Source: Proales similis (taxonomy: Eukaryota; Rotifera; Eurotatoria; Ploima; Proalidae). From it: a stretch of 64,000 nucleotides of DNA. The translations under genes were made by a program, and so were the position numbers. Below the pieces are notes generated by a model. The model searched no databases. It saw only the letters and a list, made by a program, of their open reading frames with translations, and was not told the DNA's origin. Numbering within the stretch: the first letter of the stretch is position 1; each line of letters begins with the position of its first letter. Shown here in pieces: positions 11,301 to 24,761 of this stretch. The DNA lies in the NCBI GenBank assembly GCA_019059635.1, contig JAGVRJ010000010.1, forward strand, positions 932,501-996,500, read 5' to 3'.

Positions 11301-13840
11301 TTGCTCGACTCAAAAAGTTTACTCAGCATGTTGCAGATGAATGCGATCTCAGTTTGAATGGCCGTGGTAATCATAGTGCCGCTAACTTCGATAGAGCCCG
11401 ATTGAACCAAGGTAGTGCTCGTGTGTTTGAGCTGACCGTTTGCACTCGGCTTGAGGTTTAGAGTCCAAGCGAGATGTTGCATCGTGTTTAAAATTATGAA
11501 CCAGGCCGATTGGCTGATAATCTCAACGTAAATGTGTGACATGTTCAATATGGCTTTCATGGTGAGCAGGTTCTTGGCTGTCACATAAATCGTTTGTGTG
11601 GGTCCCAAGTTTGAGCTTGAGCTTCCGGTAACTAGAGCGGGTCCGACTGCTACGACCTGAATCTGCTTTTCGGCCGAGTCATCCGTCGGAGCTTTAGACG
11701 GCTTTGAAGCCCCGCTGGTAAGTTCGTTTATGGCGTTTAAATTTATCACATGATGAGCGTAATTGGACGGTAGGGCCGACTTGCACAACGATGTGACGAA
11801 CGCATCGCGTTGCGCATTCAAGTCCAGCAGGCCGCAAATGTAAATGAATGTTTTTATGGACTTGATGATCTGCTCGCTGATTGTTTCGTCCAAACTAGAT
11901 TCAAGCAGCATGTTATAAATAAACAAAAGGCCATTGCAGCAAGAATTCATTATTTGAACGCTTTTCGCCAAATACGGAGACGATTGAAACTCTTCCGCGG
12001 TAGCGTTCACCTTTCGGATTGCTAAAGCGTTCAATTTTGCATCTTTGCTCTGTTGATAGGCAAGAACATTGCTCTCGACCAGTTCTTGGACACTCTTACA
12101 AAGTTCCTGAAGAGTGGCAAAACCAACGCTCAAGAGGTAGCCGTCTTGAATGTAGGGGATCTCAAGCTTGTCCCATCCTTCCAGGTAGAGAGATTTCACT
12201 TGGCCCACCACATACGGGAAAAGAAGCTGGATTGTGATGCTTTTGTAGACAAATGATGGCTGAGCGGATGAAATTTGGAATGCGAAAGTTTGAGAAGAGT
12301 TTTGCGAGGAGCTTTGTCCAGCCGCAGAGCCGTTTGAACCGGTTGCATTTAGGCCATTTTGAGACTTGGGATTTGCCGCGTTTATGAACAAAGAGTGAAT
12401 GAACATGGCGATTCCGTTGGACATTAACGAGAATATTTTTTCTGGATGTGGTTTTAAGTCGTAGTTGGTCACTATTAAATCGATGAGACCGGGTTCGGTT
12501 GCAATTTTATGAAAAGCCTCGATGGCAAGTGCTTTTTGCCACAACGGTCGATCTGTGTCAAGAAACTTGGCCAATAGCGAAAGAAATATTTCACTTTCGG
12601 TGACCAGAAGCTCGAAATATTGCTTGATCAGAACGAACACGATTCGAACGAGTCTTGAAATAATGCCAAAATTGCTCTGTTCATAAGGGATGGTCGTCGC
12701 CGGTGGACTCGATCCAGAATTGAGCTTGCTGCTTGGTGAGAAAAGTTTGATTAAGAGAGGACAGATGCGCTCTTTTAGTACAAAGGACATTTCGACTTGA
12801 TTGAAAAATACTTCCGGATATCGAACCAAGACCGACTTTAAAATGTCCAGGCCGAAGGGCTTCTGAAACTCCTTCACGTCAAGAAGCCACATGGAATGGT
12901 CCGAGTTTAAGAGCAAATAAATATCTTGCAAGAGCATGTAAGCGTCTTGATTGCACTCGCCCATCCAAGAGGGCGGGTCTTTGCTGATAGCTTTCAGTTG
13001 TGACAAGTTGCTTTGATCAGTGCTGGCAGGCTCACTCTGCTGCTTCGTTTCGAGAACTGCTCGCTCAAATACTTTGGTGACCATTTGACTTAGCATGGCG
13101 GTGGCCGTATTCATCACTATGGGATCTTTAGATGCTGCGATCCGTATTCCAATTGTTAGGGTCTGAATAAAAGCATCCAAGATTGAGTATCATTAAATTG
13201 CTCTGAGCTGTTTAGCTTGATAAATTACTTTGGCTAGGAGTTGATGTTTGACTACGTCGGTAGTTGTCACCAGGAGAATGATGGTCTGAAGAACTTTCAC
13301 TTCCTCTAAGCTGGCATCGGTAAGCTGCCACAAAGTCCCCACCAGCAGAGAAGCACTGTTCTGGTTTAATCAAATAGTCAAGTAAATGAATGGATTTCAC
13401 TCAGAAATGAATTCACGTGATGTCTTACGGTATTCAAAATTTTCGCCTCGATGACTTTCTGAGCTGAAGTCAAGCACAATTGAATGATTTTTGGCTGCTT
13501 AGTATCACAGCCAAGCATAAACGGTTTAATTAGATCGCCACTGGCCTCACACATTGCTTTGAGACGGAGAACTTTTAAAAGAGCTTGTTTATTGACGTTG
13601 AGATCGACTTACTTTTGTATAAATTGGTTTTGAGGGTATTTATTTGGCGTAGTTTTAGAAGGCTTGCTTCTGATGCCTTGATGATTGAATTTGCTTCAGC
13701 CAACTGACTGTCAGATCCGGAAAATTCGAATTGGTTACCTCTTTGACAGGGGCGTATTTTCTCTTGGTTTCTGACGACAGGTTATTCAAATCAGACGCCA
13801 AATTCTCTATAATTCGGCGCATATGAGCGTCTTGGTCCAT
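8362..13840 (-). CDS. MON2: MON2 homolog (Sec7-related endosome-Golgi trafficking scaffold)
   Basis: Seven exons were resolved: 13739-13840, 13613-13703, 13429-13571, 13229-13360, 8697-13162, 8560-8642 and 8362-8498. The sum is 5154 nt, in frame, giving 1717 residues, the length remembered for human MON2. The start MDQDAHMRRIIENL matches the DCB region. 'APVKE|LAEANSIIKASE' mirrors human PPVKEAAESGIIKV and 'PFMLGCDTKQPKIIQLCL' mirrors PFLMGCGTKEPKITQLCL. 'DAYMLLQDIYLLLN' and 'LKERICPLLIKLFSPSSK' mark the HUS region. The C-terminus (YVHDERLSGNVPLQR, then VLKAVSSLLGALKKAP, then WNQVVALYPCLVECTTSPS) is conserved to the last exon. MON2 binds DOPEY and acts at the trans-Golgi/endosome, lacking Sec7 GEF activity. 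An Ala-rich stretch at about 10010-10050 (forward) is a lineage insertion. One intron is only 35 nt and one is GC-AG. Confidence 0.96.
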
Positions 13841-15243
13841 GTTGAGATTTAGTTTCCACAACACGCCCAGATAGGAGAAAGGAAATGCCCAGCAAGAACG
13901 CCGTTCAACCTCTAGGAATAGACGTCGGATTGGGAATCAAACAAGAAGCCAGGTAGTGACAACTCAGCAGTGCAAGCGGCATCAACGAGTCATCAGCGAG
14001 TTAGCAAATTATGAATGCGAGTCATTTAAAACATTAGCGAAGCAAATTATGATGATCATCAAAACTGCCGTGTTCCATTAAGGCACACATCGGCTGGGTT
14101 GAAAACTCGATTGCTTTGACAGATTTAAGTTGGCGCAACGACTACTCCGCTTTTGTTACGATTTTACTTTCGTTTCATTCACAAAGGGACAACAGCCGAA
14201 AGGCAAAAAAAAAAGAAAATGTTGAGCAATTTGGGGCCATCGATCCTAAAAACCGATTTGATTACCATTTTACAATCATTTAAACAATTCAAGCTTAGAT
14301 ATAGCTAGAGTAACATTGTTTGATTTGATGTCTATCGGAGAGAATTAATTAAAATTAAAATCAGTCACCACTTTCAATTTTTCAGCGTTTGAAGCGAATT
14401 ATTTATAAGCTGGGCGTGAAATTTATCTGGGAATTGGCAAGGCGGGTGAAAGAATTCTTAGTGGAGAATGAATAGCGGTTAGGTTTGACTGCTTGGTTAA
14501 AGCCTCACACTTCCTAAAGCAGTCGCTTGCTGGATTAGCCGACACCAGGCTTTTTCTTTTAACATCTTTTTCCTCTTGATATTAATCAATCAATATATTG
14601 CTGTCAGACACTAATGTAGCTGGCGCACATATTCGTTCCTAGTCCAAAAATGTGTTGGTCCGCAATTTGAATATATTCCGAGAGAAAGTGGAATAGATGG
14701 ATATCTTTTCCAGGTTCTGAAGCTTCATTTTCAAGTATCGCGCGAGGGCAATCGAGCTTTTGAGCGTAATAAATCTTAAAGACATTTAAATGCTCGATCG
14801 ATACCACTTGTCGTTCGGGCATTTTCTGGCGGATGAGAAGCGAAAATCCTACGGGTAATTATGCGATCAGATCCTTCTGGTCTGGAGGGCATGTATTTAT
14901 CAACAGATAACTCTTGGGCTTTTTCTTTCCTCCCTTAAAATTATCATTAAATGACGACACACTCATTTAACATGGTCCCAGCACTTCCTCTTCCAATGTG
15001 CTTCGTTCTGTGTCTCTATTATTTTGGTCGTGCAGATGCTTTTATTTTAATTCTATTCGGCTAAAAGCGTCGGCAACTCAATTAATTTGCAGTTCCATTC
15101 AACACTCCTAGTGGGGCTTGAATGTAAATGCGTTTCACGCTCTTCCCGTCATTTCTTTGTCACTCGTTTTTCTATTTAAGAGACTGGTCTGGAGTAGAAA
15201 AAGAAAAACAGAATTTTCATTTGATCTGGTTAACTCCAATAAA
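13841..15243. other. Intergenic between divergent MON2 and opsin genes
   Basis: This is 1.4 kb separating two divergent start codons. A 10-nt A run lies near 14208-14217. A 72-codon minus-strand ORF (14604-14822) does not resemble a known family and is within chance expectation. No other gene or RNA was recognised. It should hold both promoters and any photoreceptor-type enhancer of the opsin. Confidence 0.5.
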
Positions 15244-16361
15244 ATGACTGCTTCTGATCTCAAACCCTGGCAGCATGATCTTGTCGGCTGGAGCATCCTT
15301 ACGATTGGTATTCATCCTTCTCTAAATTTCCTGCACTGCATATGAAATCCTCTAACTTTTCTATTTACTTCATCTGTCAGGTTTAGTTGGTATGTTCGTA
15401 AACGTGAAATTTGTCATCTCTTTTTGGAGAAAATCGAGACGAAGCGATGGTGAGGTTAATCCGCTTCTACTCAACATGGCTGTCACCAATATCGGCATCA
15501 TTCTGCTTGCATTTCCCCTATCTGGATGGGCCAGCTTTGTTCACAAGTGAAGAGTTAACCAAGTAGACACACTGTAAGCCAATTAATTCTAAGATTTGAT
15601 GTTCAAGGTGGCCATGGGGACATTTTTGGTGCACATACTACGGGTCAATTTCACTTTTTTTCGGCTTTGGTCTTATGATGATTGTGATCTTGTTGACCAT
15701 TGATGTCTATCTTAAGTACAACAGCTACTTTTACGGTAAACACTCTATTCCTTACAGTTCATTCGTCCGTGGCTTCGCTCAGGGCAGGGAACTTAACGAT
15801 TTGCACTTAGGTTTGCACAGACAAGCTATTAGAAAGCTGTTGGTCGTATGGATCTGGCTCAACTCTCTATTTTGGGCGGTCGCTCCCTTACTTGGTTGGT
15901 CTCAAATAGGCTACGAGCCCTGCGGCACTAGTTGTACAGTGGACGTTATGAACCCTAACATGGCTTATATCTCATACATCGTTTGCTGCTTTGTCTGCTG
16001 CTACGTTATGCCCTTGTTTGTCTTGACCTATTGCAGATTTAAAGCCCTGCCGAACAAAGAAAACTCAGACCAAGAGTTGAATCAGGATCTGAGGGTAAGT
16101 TCTGGACTCTGAAACGAATTAAATGAAGCACTTAGGCTCATTTTCATTTTTTAATTGCAGAAAACTCTCTTGGTGGTGTTGCTTTTCGTTATTGAATGGA
16201 CCCCATACTCGGCTGTGTACCTGTGGCCCATATTTGACGATCCGAAAAATATCCCAGTTGGCCTCTCGGCGCTGGCGCCTGTATTCGCCAAGCTATCAGT
16301 GGTACTCACGCCGCTTGTTTACTGGAGCGAGACCAAGCCTCAAGCTATTGTTTCAGATTAA
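15244..16361 (+). CDS. Opsin of RGR/peropsin/retinochrome type (retinal-binding GPCR)
   Basis: Four exons (15244-15307, 15381-15546, 15608-16094, 16161-16361) sum to 918 nt, giving 305 residues in frame. Seven membrane segments are visible; TM1 is GWSILTIGLVGMFVNVKF and TM2 follows 'NMAVTN'. TM3 follows 'WPWGHFWC' with the conserved disulfide Cys; its partner is in 'GYEPCGTSC' of loop 2. The Schiff-base Lys is present in TM7 'FAKLSVVLTPLVYW'. Counted from the loop-2 Cys, a Glu sits at the bovine E181 position, while Tyr takes the E113 position, as in peropsin/Go-type opsins. The DRY motif reads DVY and the NPxxY motif reads TPLVY. The tail after TM7 is only about a dozen residues with no palmitoylation Cys. 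These traits suggest a photoisomerase or non-canonical opsin rather than a visual one; the class call is inference. Confidence 0.9.
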
Positions 16362-18467
<2,106 letters not shown>

Positions 18468-19006
18468 CTCATCTAAATTAAGCCTTTTAAAGCTCTAGAA
18501 GACCTCCTCTGACACTAATTTTTATTTAATTATTTGCTCACTCAATTCAACGTCTTTCCGTTTCAAAATGAGGCGATTCGGACTCAATTACGGATGATGC
18601 TCGAATTTTTTAACGGCAATCATTCTGCTCTCTCTTTTGAATTGTTTTTGAATTAAAAAAGTAAATAAATAATCGATTTGTGCTGACGCTTGGGTTGGAA
18701 AAACCTTCTTTTTACCTAACTGGGTTGGAGACAAAATGAGCTGCTTGTTATGAAGCAGAGAGCAGCCAACCGCACTAGCCGTGCTACGCACATATGTATG
18801 CTTACATCAAGCATGTTGATTCACGGCCGCTCAATTGAAATCATATACATCAAGCGGCTGTGCTGTGTGTCAGCAAATTTCAAATGTTCAGAAGTTTGAT
18901 GCAGACGACTATTGGCCAGATTCTCGTTACATCATTTTGAGGACATTGTTTGCAGATCTCATTCGCCGACGCATTTAGATTAAATTCAGAATAAATAAAG
19001 AGAATA
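18468..19006. other. Intergenic: Su(H) 3' UTR and PSMD2 promoter region
   Basis: AATAAA at 18664-18669 may end the Su(H) transcript. A further AATAAA-like string near 18992 lies just upstream of the PSMD2 ATG and is more likely 5' UTR. No ORF is supported. Confidence 0.5.
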
Positions 19007-22000
19007 ATGGCCGTTGAGAAGAAAGACAATTTGAAGAAGACTGATTCAAAGGCACTAGACGAGCCAAAACCAGAAGAGAAGAAAGAGAAAACACCAGAGG
19101 AAAAGCCAAGCGAAACTGACGAAGATCTGGTATAAGTTTATGCTGTCAAAATGCTTCCATAACCCACTGAGCTTATGCACACTTGGCTAAAAGAGCGATG
19201 AGGACCGACAGCTGAAGGAAGAGCTTCTCTTGTGTGTCGCTCGACTGAAGGTTAGCAAATATGGCCAAACGTGGCAAGACGTTTGTTTAAATCGCATTCT
19301 CGTTTGCTTTTTATTAAATTCAAGGAAAATGATCAAAGGCTGTACAAGCAAGCGTTGGAAATAATTCGAACTCGCATCCGTGAGTCGACCAGTTCGATGA
19401 CAAGTGCTCCTAAGCCGCTGAAATTCCTTAGAAACGAATACGAACCGCTCAAGATTGTCTATGAGCGAATAGACGATAAACAGGCCAAGGTAAGTCAACC
19501 AAGATTGGACTTGAACCGGACCACATAGAGAAAATTGGAAATTTAAGGAACTGTGCGCCGATGTGCTATCCGTGCTGGGAATGACCTTGAGCAAAAAGCG
19601 TGAGTGTCTCAAATACCGCTTTTTGAGTACTAAAGAGTCTGTTGGGCTGTGGGGCCACGAGTACGTTCGACATTTGACCACTGAGCTCACTCAAGAGTGG
19701 GAAGATCTCGAAAATGAGAAGATTGACGAAGAAATGTCCGACAACACAGTTACATCTACTCAAGACGTTGAACTCACCATCGAGCCATCAGTGAACATAG
19801 ACAAAGAGGATCTACTGGGTCTTGCCAAAGAAATGGTTTTGTTCTATTTGTCACACAATGCCGAGGCCGATGCTTGCGATCTCTTGATGGAGATCGAGCA
19901 AACACCACTTTTGAAGGAATTTGTTGAGCGAGACAACTTCCAACGAGTTTGCCTCTATCTGCTCAGCTGCGTGGCCTATGTCCCTGAGCCGGAGGACACG
20001 GTTCTGCTGCGTACTGCGTTCGATCTCTACGTTAAATTCGACGAAGACACGCTTGCGATGCGATGTGCGATTCAACTCAACGATATGGACCTAATACAAA
20101 AAGTGTTCAATGAATGTAAAGATGTGCAAGTGAGACGACAGCTCGCTTTCATTTTAGCCCGCCAGCAAATTTTCTGGGAGCTGGATGAAAGTGAACTAGA
20201 GGACGTTGACGAGCTCAAGGAAATCATAAACAACTCTCGACTGAGCCAGAATTTTATGAATTTGGCACGAGAACTTGACATTATGGAGCCAAAAGTACCC
20301 GAAGATGTTTACAAATCACACTTGGAAAATAGCCGCCTGTCTTACCAGACTCAAGTAGACTCGGCGCGTCAAAATCTGGCGGCCTCGTTTGTGAACGGAT
20401 TTCTGAACGCCGGATTCGGTAAGGACAAGCTATTGAGCGATGCCAAGGAGGCGAACGGCTGGATTCACAAGAACAAGGACCATGGCATTATGAGTACTAC
20501 GGCTACCCTTGGCCTCATTTCGCTTTGGGATGTTGAAGTCGGCCTCACTCAGATCGACAAATACCTTTACTCAGATGAGAACTTCGTTAAAGCCGGAGCT
20601 CTGCTTGCTTGCGGTATAGTCAACGCCGGCATTCAGAACGAGTGCGATCCAGCTTTAGCTCTTCTTTCCGACTACCTTGACAACAAGACGGACTGTCTGC
20701 GAATCGGAGCAATTCTGGGCCTGGGAATTGCGTATGCCGGAAAGAATCGTTCTGACGTCGTTCAGCTCATAACCAATGTCATATCAGAGTCAAAGATCAG
20801 CATGGAAGTGGTGGGCGTCTGCGCTCTCTCGCTCGGTCTTATTGGCATCAGCACTGCTGATGGTGAGATCACGTCCACTTTGATGCAGACCTTGTTGGAG
20901 AGATCCGAAGGAGAGCTCAAGGACACGTATGCCAAATTTATCGCACTTGCGATCGGCTTGGTCTATCTGACCAAAGGCGAACAGGTCGAAGTGATTCTCG
21001 AATCGCTCAAGGCCATACCGGAGCCATTGCAGACATTTGCAACCATTCTTGTAGACGTATGCGCTTATGCCGGCACCGGCAATGTATTGAAGGTCCAGCA
21101 GCTGCTGAGTATATGCAGCGAGCATATTGAGCTGGAAACTGAAGTAAAAGAGGCCAAAGAAGAGAAGAAAAGCAAAAAGGAAGACCGAGAAAAGGACACC
21201 GGAATGGCTGCCAATCTTCACCAAGCAGTTGCCGTCATTGGAATAGCTCTTATAGCGATGAACGAAGAGATCGGAACTGAAATGGCCATGAGGACTTTCG
21301 GCCATCTTTTACACTATGGCGAACCTGTTATTAAACGAGCAGTGCCTCTAGCTCTAGGTCTGATCAGTCTTTCGAATCCGAAGCTCAGTATTCTCGACAC
21401 CCTGAGCAAGTTCTCGCACGACTCGGATGCCGAAGTAGCCCACAACGCCATATTCGCACTAGGTCTTATCGGTGCTGGCACCAATAACTCTCGTTTGGCT
21501 GCTATGCTCAGACAGCTTGCAATGTACCACGCCAAGGACCAGAATAACCTGTTCATGGTTAGATTGGCTCAAGGCTTGGTTCACGCTGGAAAAGGGACTC
21601 TTACCTTAAACCCATATCACAGTCACCGCTTCTTGCTCAATCGAGTGGCCCTTGGCGGCCTTTTGACCGTTATCACAAGCTTTCTGGATGTGAAAAACAG
21701 TAAGAGATCGCTTGGTAACCCTTTGAGGATTCAAATTTTTTAAGGAGAAAAACTAGTCATTCTAGGAAAGTCGCACTACATGCTGTTTAATTTGGCTCTA
21801 GCGATGCAACCTCGAATGCTCATCACTTTCGACGAAAAACTTCAGCCGCTCCCGGTGACAGTGCGAGTCGGTCAAGTATGTGTCGTGTTCGATATTGCAC
21901 CGTTCGGCACTTCAATAAATTAAATTATTTCGTCGACATAGGCTGTGGACGTTGTTGGCCAAGCCGGAAAACCCAAGACAATTACAGGCTTTCAGACACA

Positions 22001-22127
22001 CACGACCCCGGTGCTACTGGCCTACGGAGAGCGAGCCGAGTTGGCCACCGATGAATATATCAGTCTGACACCGGTGCTCGAGGGTTTTGCCATTTTGCGA
22101 AAGAACCCTGATCGAATGGAGTCATAG
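19007..22127 (+). CDS. PSMD2: 26S proteasome regulatory subunit Rpn1 (PSMD2)
   Basis: Six exons (19007-19129, 19194-19250, 19325-19489, 19548-21699, 21757-21875, 21942-22127) sum to 2802 nt, giving 933 residues; the human protein is slightly shorter. The N-terminus is a Lys/Glu-rich disordered tract. It then follows the family: '[15 protein letters not shown]', 'GHEYVRHL', '[14 protein letters not shown]', '[17 protein letters not shown]', '[12 protein letters not shown]', '[20 protein letters not shown]' and '[20 protein letters not shown]'. The proteasome/cyclosome repeats form the toroid. A KE-rich insert of about 25 residues (around 21140-21205) sits between repeats, as in other animals. 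The C-terminal block '[20 protein letters not shown]' ends in '[11 protein letters not shown]'. Rpn1 scaffolds the base of the 19S particle and docks ubiquitin receptors and Ubp6. Confidence 0.98.
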
Positions 22128-22253
22128 CCCGCCAAAGAAACAATCCCAAATTACTAGACTCATCCATTGAAATTTTTTTAAATCAACCTCACTGCTATTA
22201 AAAAAAGCCTTTTTTGACTTGTGCGAACACGAGAACTGTCAATAATTTAAACG

Positions 22254-22259
22254 AATAAA
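22254..22259 (+). terminator. Poly(A) signal AATAAA for PSMD2
   Basis: AATAAA lies 127 bp beyond the PSMD2 stop. The remaining 286 bp before the next ATG contain no ORF and are the likely promoter of the CD225 gene. Confidence 0.5.
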
Positions 22260-22545
22260 CAAAATGGAAATAATTACAAGTTAGTAGTGATTCGAACATG
22301 CTTAAGCTTAAGAGAAGCCAGTAATCAACACATCCACGTATCTTTCTTCACACTATTGAAATTCGGAAATAAACTTGTTGCATCACGATCTGCATATCCG
22401 CTCCTATTTTAATGATCATAAATTATCAAATTTGCAGCGTTCAATCGGGTGGACAACTCCTCCCATCTGTGTTTGTTGTAAAAGCTAGCTCATTCTTGCC
22501 GAGCCGGTCTCAACCAAGCCTTTCAATAGAGTAAACTAGTTTATC

Positions 22546-23232
22546 ATGCCGCAGAACAAAGACCAGAAGCTTCCTCAGAAAGAGGCAAGTGATCGTATGA
22601 GTGCATTCGTTTATGTCAACAAGGACGGGCTAGCAGTTCAGTCTCAAGTGAAATCGCCCAAAGGTTCCCCTAGTCAGCTGTTCAATTGCAATCAGACTGA
22701 CTTGAAAAACCCAGTTATCTGTACTGAGCCTTTACTAAGCGGAATGGACAAAAAAAAATCAATGAATGGCAGCACGCTTAACGCCGAGACTCAGTCAATC
22801 AGCCGTTCAGTTCCAAGTCTGAACACTTACCAGTCATTCAAGGCGGGCTCTAACGACAGCCTGGTAAGGAGAGACGAAAGAGGCAACGTAACCATCAACA
22901 CAAGTTTGACAATGGGAGAGCCCAGTGTCGAAATGACCTATGAACATGTAAAGTACATCAATCTGTTCAGCATTCTCTGCTGTTGGTGCTTTCCCATAAC
23001 CGGCATCCTAACAATTATATTCGCTCGACTCACCCGCAAGTACTATTTCAGACGACAGATGACTTTGGCCAAGAAATACCTGGCCCGAGCCGAATGGTCG
23101 CTTATAATTACATTTTTTTTCGGCTTTACGATCATTGCGGTTATATTCGCCGCTCTAGAATGGGGTGTACTGAGCAATTCAGATGATCGTACTCGTCAGC
23201 TAATTAACAATGCCCGCGTCTTTCATCATTAA
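22546..23232 (+). CDS. CD225/dispanin-family two-pass membrane protein
   Basis: An intronless ORF of 228 residues. The first 130 or so residues are polar, Ser/Lys/Asn-rich and probably disordered. The C-terminal third has the CD225 layout: a first hydrophobic, Cys-rich segment ('INLFSILCCWCFPITGILTI', including the CCWCFP core), a short basic loop 'ARLTRKYYFRRQMTLAKKYL' with the small-residue/AR pattern, and a second membrane segment 'WSLIITFFFGFTIIAVIFA'. This matches the PRRT1/TRARG1/SynDIG branch more than short IFITMs, because the N-terminus is long. Members act in vesicle trafficking or membrane fusion control; the specific role here is unknown. The lack of introns, when its neighbours have many, may reflect retrocopy origin or simply a small gene. 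Its poly(A) signal overlaps the VPS28 3' end. Confidence 0.8.
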   Translation: MPQNKDQKLPQKEASDRMSAFVYVNKDGLAVQSQVKSPKGSPSQLFNCNQTDLKNPVICTEPLLSGMDKKKSMNGSTLNAETQSISRSVPSLNTYQSFKAGSNDSLVRRDERGNVTINTSLTMGEPSVEMTYEHVKYINLFSILCCWCFPITGILTIIFARLTRKYYFRRQMTLAKKYLARAEWSLIITFFFGFTIIAVIFAALEWGVLSNSDDRTRQLINNARVFHH

Positions 23233-23465
23233 TCGTCTTTCTGATTTTTTATTAATCAAGCTCCGTCAATTTTGAAATTTTTCAATTTCCTTTTCCTTCG
23301 ATGAGCCAAGTCACTTGATTTCACATGATCACAATTTCATGATTTATTTTTTTTTCTAATTCAATGCAATCTCTGAATATTCGCAAATCGATCGACCGTG
23401 GAAGTTTCCGTCTGCCATGACAGTCATAGAATAAATCGAATTGGAGTCAACAAGATGATTGTCTC

Positions 23466-23494
23466 AATAAAAAAGCTCCACATGTCAATTTATT
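23466..23494. terminator. Interleaved poly(A) signals of CD225 gene (+) and VPS28 (-)
   Basis: AATAAA on the plus strand at 23466-23471 and TTTATT at 23489-23494 (AATAAA on the minus strand) lie 18 bp apart, each on the far side of the other gene's expected cleavage site. The two 3' UTRs should therefore overlap by a few tens of bases. Confidence 0.6.
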
Positions 23495-23530
23495 ATTTCG
23501 AACGGCCGGGTTAGAATTAAGATAAGTTAA

Positions 23531-24528
23531 TTAAATAGCCTGATTGAAAGCGTAGTAAGCGGTTTCCAAATCGAGAAGTATGTCTCGGAGTTGACCGTCG
23601 TCGATTTCGTCCGACGCGCTCATTTCTTGGAGACTAGTGTACCTATAATTATCAAGTGGGCAAATTGAAATAGGAAAACCCCTGTGTAAAAAAATTGGCG
23701 TTTGCTAACCATTTTTGCATTTTTTGCTTGCCTTCGAAGTTGGGTGGCAGAATGGTAAGACGGTTCATGACATCGATCAATTCTCGTAAATCTGGCTGAA
23801 TCTCATCGTTGGCCTTAATTCCCAGTCTCAGTTTATCCATCAATGTGATAAATAGCTTTTTTGTAAATAATTGCTTTCAGGGAAAGAGCTTCTCTTTGAT
23901 GGCTTTCGATAACTTACCGAGACGGTTTGAGCAATGCATTTACTGGCGTTGCTTTTCTCGTCCTTCACTGTAATTGGCCGATCTTCTTTAATTCGAGCCA
24001 AAGCCACCGGGCATTCAAGCTAATAAAGAGAAACAAACGTCTTAAAATTATATTCTCGATTCTCATAGACAAGTGAGCTCACTTTGTACTTTCTTGCAAA
24101 ATCATCGACCGATTTAAATTCGTTTTCGACAAGCTTGAAGGCTGTTTTATACTGAATCAGTAGGTTTGAACAAGCGTCCGTGTATCTTAAATTAGATTGA
24201 CGATTGGTTGTTTTGAAAGAATTCAGAAAAATGAAAATTACTCGGCGGCCCGAATCGAGTCTTTTATGTAGGCTTTTTCGACCTGCTCGATTGAGTTAAT
24301 GATTGAAAACAGATTTGCATGATTGTCGAATCTATGAAAGGGTCAGTCGGTTTTATTAGTTGAAATTATCGTTCATAGGAAACGTTTATCGCTCAAAGCC
24401 CTACCGGCTTCGCTCCTTGGGAGATTTGTAGAGTTTCACTTCCTGTAAATATTGGGCTGTGACAATAATTTAATGATACAGGCGAAGGAGTTACACTTTA
24501 CCTCAAACAATTCGGCCCGTTCTTCCAT
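23531..24528 (-). CDS. VPS28: VPS28, ESCRT-I subunit
   Basis: Seven exons (24502-24528, 24405-24442, 24331-24242, 24185-24083, 24019-23918, 23855-23710, 23642-23531; minus strand) sum to 618 nt, giving 205 residues; human VPS28 is 221. The start MEERAELFEEVKLYKSPKER fits the family's LYEEVKLYKNARER with a shortened leader. Later landmarks: 'VEKAYIKDSIRAAEYTDAC' (N-terminal core helices that bind VPS23/TSG101), 'CPVALARIKEDRPITVKD', 'LFITLMDKLRLGIKANDEIQ' and 'MSASDEIDDGQLRDILLDLE', the C-terminal four-helix domain that recruits ESCRT-II (VPS36). It acts on endosomes in sorting ubiquitinated cargo. Introns are 56-73 nt. The start codon is 233 bp from the divergent SPO11 ATG. Confidence 0.98.
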
Positions 24529-24761
24529 TTGTATTCGATTCCAAAATCTGACTTTGAATTATGTCTGTCGAATTAAAAAGCCCTTCTATGTTCTAAATGA
24601 GTCACTGATAGCAGTGGCAGATCTAACTTGATCAAACTAGACTCGGCTCCAAGGTCGTCATCATCAGTCCTAGTGCTCCATGTGATTCTTGATTTTTTTG
24701 ATTTCTTGATTTTAGCTCGCTCTTTCACTCAATTAATTTGATTTTGGACAAAAAATTACAG
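24529..24761. promoter_or_regulatory. Shared (bidirectional) promoter region of VPS28 and SPO11
   Basis: Only 233 bp separate the divergent start codons, so both promoters and 5' UTRs must lie here. No TATA box is placed convincingly for either direction. The pairing of a housekeeping gene with a meiotic gene is inferred from geometry only. Confidence 0.6.

Noticed and set aside
13840-13864. Upstream GTG extension of MON2
   Set aside because: It is not an ATG; the in-frame ATG at 13840 gives an N-terminus aligned with MON2 proteins.
14604-14822. 72-codon minus-strand ORF upstream of the opsin
   Set aside because: It shows no family resemblance, no convincing splice partners and a length within chance for 1.4 kb.
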